A DNA stretch of 25,726 nt from a virus. Each line of letters starts with the position of its first letter. Within the stretch, counting starts at the first letter, position 1. Below are positions 21,476 through 25,726 of this stretch, piece after piece. Location of the stretch: IMG/VR virus record IMGVR_UViG_3300030333_007450, positions 1 to 25,726 of that record; one strand, written 5' to 3'. A program made the position numbers and the translations under genes. The notes beneath the pieces were generated by a model, which saw nothing but the letters and a program-made list of their open reading frames with translations, made no database searches and was not told where the DNA came from.

Positions 21476-24400
21476 TGGCAGTCAGCTCGGTATCAGTTAG
21501 TTCTACAGACACAGTCAATACAGTAACTGTTACTGATACTAGCAATATCAGCGTTGTTACCGTAGGCACTCAAGGCCTCGGTGGACCAAGTACAGTTTTA
21601 GGAAGAAGCGTTGCAAGCCTCACAGCAGGTTCTGCTGATGACAATGCACTTCTAATTTATGAGCATGCAAATGAAGCATGGACAACCACTAAACAAATTG
21701 ATGATGCAATCAATATAGGTGCTGTAACAGTTAGAAGTGGTGGAGTAGCAACATTACCAGAGATTAGAACAGCAACCATCAAGTACAGCGATGGTGATGC
21801 GGCAATAACCATAGCAGATGGTGGAACTGTAAATATTGCAGCAGTCAACTTAACCACAGTAACGCTCTCAGGAAAGCTGACAGCGGACAACAACGAAATA
21901 GAGGGTAACAACTTTGATATCAATGGTGGTGATATCGCCAGTGGCGTTACAATCAATAAATCACCAACAATAACTCTGGCAGGTGACTTATCAGGTTCTG
22001 CTACCCTCACCTCTTTAGGAAACGCTACTCTAACAGCTACAATCACTGCTGATGCCACTGCTTTAGGCACAGATACCACTGGTGCTTATGTAGAAACAAT
22101 CGTTGCAGGAGAAGGCATAGACGTAAGCGGATCAGGTAGTGAAACAGCAAATGTTACTATCAGCGCAGAAGATGCCAGTGATTCAAACAAAGGTATTGCT
22201 AGCTTTAGTGCTACTGATTTCTCAGTATCAAGTGGCGCAGTAACTCTACAAGCAGAGAGAATACAAGACTTAGTGGGAGCTATGGTTTCATCTAATACTG
22301 AAACAGGTATTAGTGTTGTATACCAAGATGCAGATGGAACGCTAGATTTTTCAATCTCAGATGCCTCTGATAGCGTGAAAGGTATAGCAACATTTGATGC
22401 AACAGACTTTTCTGTTAGCTCTGGTGATGTGACCATAAATGCTGAACGCATTTCTGACATTGTTGGTGCAATGGTCAGCTCTAATACAGAAAGCGGTATA
22501 TCTGTTACATACCAAGACTCTGACAACACTATAGATTTTGATGTTGGTGATTTTGATATTGCTCTCACAGGGGATGTAACTGGTAGTGGAACAGTAACAA
22601 ATCTAGGAAATGTCAGCATAACAACTACAGTTGCTGCAAACAGTGTCGCACTTGGCACAGACACCACAGGAGATTATGTAGGCACGATTACTGGTGGGAC
22701 TGGTATTGATTCAACAGCCGCAACCAGTGGAGAAGGAACAACACATACATTGAGCTTAGACCTCAATGAGCTTACAACAGAGACAAGCATTGCTGATGCA
22801 GATTTTATAGCAATGGTAGATGCGACAGATGATGGCTCAGGAAAAATCACATTTGAGAACCTAGAAGATGCCATATTCTCATCTGTCAGTGGCGATGTTG
22901 CTATTGCAGAAGATGGGACAGCCACAATACAAGCAAACAGTGTTGCTCTAGGTACAGATACAACAGGAAATTACATGGCAGAGGTGTCCGCAGGAGAAGG
23001 CATAGACATCTCACATACGCAAGGAGAAGGCTCTACAGCGACCATATCAGCCGAACTTGCAACAGAAACCAATGCAGGTGTTGCCACATTTGATGGAACA
23101 GACTTCACAGTTTCCAGTGGCGATGTAACAATCAATACAGAAAGGGTACAAGATATCGTAGGAGCAATGGTTGGTTCCAATACGGAGTCAGGCATTTCGG
23201 TGACTTATGATGATGGAGATGGCACATTAGATTTTAATGTAAGCGATCCAACAATCACAATAGATGGGGATATGAGTGGTTCTGCCACAATGACCAATCT
23301 TGGCAACACCACGATCACTTCAACGCTAGATACAGTCAATTCCAATGTTGGTTCTTTTGGTAGTGCGACAGTTATTCCTGCAATTACAGTTAACGCAAAA
23401 GGCTTGGTCACAGCAGTAAGCACCAACAGTATATCTACGAGTTTTACACTTTCAGCCGATAGTGGTTCCAATGATACATTCAATACAGGTGAAACGCTGA
23501 CAATCAGTGGTACCTCTAATGAAGTAGAAACAGCAGTCTCAAACAACGAAATCACTATTGGCCTACCAGACAATGTAACAATCGGTGGAAACCTTACAGT
23601 TACAGGAAACTACACCGTCAACGGAACAACGACAACTGTCAATACTGCGAATTTAGATGTTGAAGACCCACTCATTAAGTTAGCAAAAGCAAACGATAGC
23701 TCAGATTCAGTAGACATTGGTATATATGGTCTTTATGACACCTCTGGATCGCAAGACCTTTATTCAGGATTATTTAGAGATGCAAGCGATAGCGGAAAAT
23801 GGAAACTGTTTAAAAGTTTACAAGCAGAGCCTACAAGTACAGTAAATACCAGTGGAACAGGATATACAAAAGGCACGTTGGTTGCAGACATTGAAGGTGA
23901 TGTAACAGGAGATGTAACAGGCGCTCTCACAGGAAACGCATCTACTGCAACTGCATTAGCAACAGGTCGTACAATAGCCCTAGCAGGCGATGTAACAGCC
24001 TCTGGTGTGAGCTTTGATGGTACGGGTAATATATCTCTCACAACAACGATAGCTGCAAACAGTGTCGCATTAGGAACCGATACAACGGGTAATTATGTCG
24101 CCACAGTTGCAGATGCAGGAAACTCAAGAATAACAGTTGCAAACTCAGGCTCAGAAACAGCAGGAGTCACGCTTGATATTGCAGATAATGCGATTGGGAT
24201 TGCACAGCTTGCAGGAATTGCTAGAGGAAAGATTATATATGGAGATGCTTCAGGAAACCCTGCTTTATTGGCATTGGGTAGCAATAATCAAGTCTTAAAA
24301 TCAGATGGCACTGATTTGGTTTGGGGTTCTGATTCAGGCTTATCCACTGAGGAAGTACAGGACATCGTTGGTGCAATGTTCAGTAGCAATACTGAAACAG

Positions 24401-25726
24401 GCATAACGGTAACGTATGAAGATGGGGATGGAACAATAGACTTAGTAGTAGGCACTCTTAACCAAGATACTACAGGAACTGCCGCTCTAGCTACCTCAAT
24501 CACTGTCTCTGCTAATAATTCTACTGATGAAACTGTTTACCCATTGTTTGTAGATGGAGCCACAGGAACGCAAGGCGCAGAAACAGACACAGGATTAAGT
24601 TATAACCCAAGTTCAGGTAATTTGACGATTGGCGGTGAGCTTAGTGCCGCAACATTGGATATCTCAGGCAATGTAGATATAGATGGAACATTGGAAGCAG
24701 ATGCGATCACGATTGATGGTACAACGCTCTCAGAGACGATTGCAGACACTGTTGGAGCAATGGTATCTAGTAACACCGAGTCAGGAATAACTGTTGCCTA
24801 CGATGACAGTGATAATACGCTTGACTTCACTGTTGCAACGCTCAATCAAGATACAACAGGAAATGCGGCAACCGCTACAGCTTTAGAAACAGGCAGAACA
24901 ATCGGAATGACAGGGGATGTCGTTTGGACTTCTGCATCATTTGATGGATCAGGAAATGTCACAGGTACAGCAACCATACAAGCTAACTCAGTGGCATTGG
25001 GTACTGATACCACTGGAAACTATGTAGATAATGTCACAGGCGGTACAGGTGTCTCAGTTTCAGGATCAGCAGGGGAAGGTTGGGAGCCACAAATATCTAT
25101 AGGACAAGCCGTAGGAACGTCTGATTCTGTTACCTTTGGTTCTGTAGCTGTAGATAATTTCACGCTCAATGGGACTGAATTAGACCTATCCAGTGGCGAT
25201 TTCACATTGGATGTAGCAGGTGATATCAATTTAGATGCCGATGGTGGCGATATCGTACTCAAAGATGGTGGTACACAGTTCGGTAAAATATCCAATGCAT
25301 CTACCATTACGCAATTCAATACAGTGGATTCAATCATTGTACCCAAAGGAACAACAGGACAAAGGCCTACAGGTGTTGCAGGAATGTTCCGATACAACAC
25401 GACAGATGGCAAGTTTGAAGGCTATACGAATGCTTGGGGCGAGATTGGTGGCGGTGGTAGCGGTCTATTTTCTACCAATAAGTTCACTGGTGATGGCTCA
25501 ACCACTGCATTTACAATGTCAACTGCACCTGCTGATGAGAACTATGTCATTGCATTTATTGATGGTGTATACCAAAACAAAGATGCTTTTAATGTCTCAA
25601 GCACAACAATCACCTTTGACACCGCACCTGCAAACACAAAAACAGTTATTGTTCATGTGGTTGGAAGCACAGTATCAGGAGCAAATGCCAACTTAGATAC
25701 ATTCACAGGAAACGGATCAGCCACCG
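21475..25726 (+). CDS. Long repetitive tail fibre protein, 3'-partial
   Basis: A single frame runs from ATG 21475 (TAATG overlap) to the window end without a stop, at least 1417 residues. It is rich in S, T, G, A, D and N, with few charged or aromatic residues and almost no Cys, typical of beta-structured trimeric phage fibres. It has interspersed repeats (ANSVALGTDTTGNYV five times; VGAMVSSNTETGI five times; ATDFSVSSGDVTIN three times). A middle segment YTVNGTTTTVNTANLDVEDP is common in fibres of marine phages, as is GMFRYNTTDGKFEGYTNAWG near 25380-25440, followed by a GGGGS spacer. It would bind the host surface. Tip and any chaperone domain lie beyond the window. Confidence 0.85.
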   Translation, partial: MAVSSVSVSSTDTVNTVTVTDTSNISVVTVGTQGLGGPSTVLGRSVASLTAGSADDNALLIYEHANEAWTTTKQIDDAINIGAVTVRSGGVATLPEIRTATIKYSDGDAAITIADGGTVNIAAVNLTTVTLSGKLTADNNEIEGNNFDINGGDIASGVTINKSPTITLAGDLSGSATLTSLGNATLTATITADATALGTDTTGAYVETIVAGEGIDVSGSGSETANVTISAEDASDSNKGIASFSATDFSVSSGAVTLQAERIQDLVGAMVSSNTETGISVVYQDADGTLDFSISDASDSVKGIATFDATDFSVSSGDVTINAERISDIVGAMVSSNTESGISVTYQDSDNTIDFDVGDFDIALTGDVTGSGTVTNLGNVSITTTVAANSVALGTDTTGDYVGTITGGTGIDSTAATSGEGTTHTLSLDLNELTTETSIADADFIAMVDATDDGSGKITFENLEDAIFSSVSGDVAIAEDGTATIQANSVALGTDTTGNYMAEVSAGEGIDISHTQGEGSTATISAELATETNAGVATFDGTDFTVSSGDVTINTERVQDIVGAMVGSNTESGISVTYDDGDGTLDFNVSDPTITIDGDMSGSATMTNLGNTTITSTLDTVNSNVGSFGSATVIPAITVNAKGLVTAVSTNSISTSFTLSADSGSNDTFNTGETLTISGTSNEVETAVSNNEITIGLPDNVTIGGNLTVTGNYTVNGTTTTVNTANLDVEDPLIKLAKANDSSDSVDIGIYGLYDTSGSQDLYSGLFRDASDSGKWKLFKSLQAEPTSTVNTSGTGYTKGTLVADIEGDVTGDVTGALTGNASTATALATGRTIALAGDVTASGVSFDGTGNISLTTTIAANSVALGTDTTGNYVATVADAGNSRITVANSGSETAGVTLDIADNAIGIAQLAGIARGKIIYGDASGNPALLALGSNNQVLKSDGTDLVWGSDSGLSTEEVQDIVGAMFSSNTETGITVTYEDGDGTIDLVVGTLNQDTTGTAALATSITVSANNSTDETVYPLFVDGATGTQGAETDTGLSYNPSSGNLTIGGELSAATLDISGNVDIDGTLEADAITIDGTTLSETIADTVGAMVSSNTESGITVAYDDSDNTLDFTVATLNQDTTGNAATATALETGRTIGMTGDVVWTSASFDGSGNVTGTATIQANSVALGTDTTGNYVDNVTGGTGVSVSGSAGEGWEPQISIGQAVGTSDSVTFGSVAVDNFTLNGTELDLSSGDFTLDVAGDINLDADGGDIVLKDGGTQFGKISNASTITQFNTVDSIIVPKGTTGQRPTGVAGMFRYNTTDGKFEGYTNAWGEIGGGGSGLFSTNKFTGDGSTTAFTMSTAPADENYVIAFIDGVYQNKDAFNVSSTTITFDTAPANTKTVIVHVVGSTVSGANANLDTFTGNGSAT
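22048..25026 (+). repeat. Repeat ANSVALGTDTTGNYV in the tail fibre, five copies
   Basis: Copies of a 15-residue unit lie at 22048-22092 (ADATALGTDTTGAYV), 22636-22680, 22933-22977, 24055-24099 and 24982-25026. The middle VALGTDTTG is invariant in the last four. Each follows a strand of the type LAGDxxGSxTxTxLGNxTxT or a fibre equivalent, so the real repeating module is longer. Codons differ between copies, meaning selection keeps the protein, not the DNA. Confidence 0.85.
22261..24828 (+). repeat. Repeat QDIVGAMVSSNTETGI...DGTLDF in the tail fibre, five copies
   Basis: Thirty-residue units lie at 22261-22350, 22450-22539, 23146-23235, 24355-24444 and 24739-24828. Each has VGAM, SNTE, a GI strand, then Y-x-D-x-D-x-T-x-D. 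Three are preceded by an ATFDATDFSVSSGDVTIN-type strand pair ending in AER. Spacing is irregular, so copies are shuffled modules, not a simple tandem array. Confidence 0.85.

Noticed and set aside
21657-25412. Several leftward open frames of 60-190 codons opposite the tail fibre
   Set aside because: Their composition (Ser/Val/Pro-rich) is what the fibre codons give when read backwards; they lack ribosome-binding sites and known motifs.
25235-25696. Rightward 153-codon frame in a different phase
   Set aside because: It lies inside the fibre gene and its Ser/Leu/Gln-rich product is a frame-shifted reading of fibre codons.

Overview
The window is a 25.7 kb piece of a tailed double-stranded DNA phage (Caudoviricetes) with an HK97-type capsid. 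The DNA is AT-rich and almost fully coding, genes abut or overlap by 4 bases, and strand-specific blocks separate early from late functions. No integrase, rRNA, tRNA or host gene is visible. The tail fibre style and several small conserved proteins resemble viruses of marine bacteria, but the host cannot be named from sequence alone.

Layout. (1) Positions 1-285 hold a rightward, possibly truncated, small gene. (2) Positions 502-5083 form a leftward early block ending at an intrinsic terminator (418-449). It carries a PD-(D/E)XK nuclease, an ERF/Rad52-like annealing protein, a winged-helix protein, an SSB-like protein with an acidic DDxxPF tip, and about ten small proteins, including a ribbon-helix-helix regulator and an HNH protein. 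(3) A divergent control region at 5061-5139 carries a perfect palindrome between opposing promoters, next to a Cro-like regulator. (4) Positions 5140-9483 are a rightward accessory island: Cro-like regulator, ParB-like protein, TET/JBP 2-oxoglutarate dioxygenase, GT-A glycosyltransferase-like protein, HAD phosphatase and a nucleotidyltransferase-kinase fusion. (5) Positions 9468-13389 are a second leftward early block with a primase-helicase, a winged-helix replication protein, a conserved unknown, an HExxHxxGxxH metalloprotease-like protein and a small protein. (6) Positions 13553-25726 are the rightward late block: TerS, TerL, portal, Mu F-like head protein, prohead protease, major capsid protein, three small virion proteins and a very long repetitive tail fibre that runs off the window.

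How it works together. The two leftward blocks start at promoters sharing an exact 23-bp element, so they are probably co-regulated replication and recombination genes. The rightward island is the most interesting part. A base-oxidising enzyme is followed, with overlapping genes, by a glycosyltransferase-like protein and by enzymes that look able to build an activated (nucleotide-linked) small molecule. The simplest reading is a DNA hypermodification pathway: oxidise the 5-methyl group of a pyrimidine, then decorate the new hydroxyl. No C5-cytosine methyltransferase is visible, so the target base is open.
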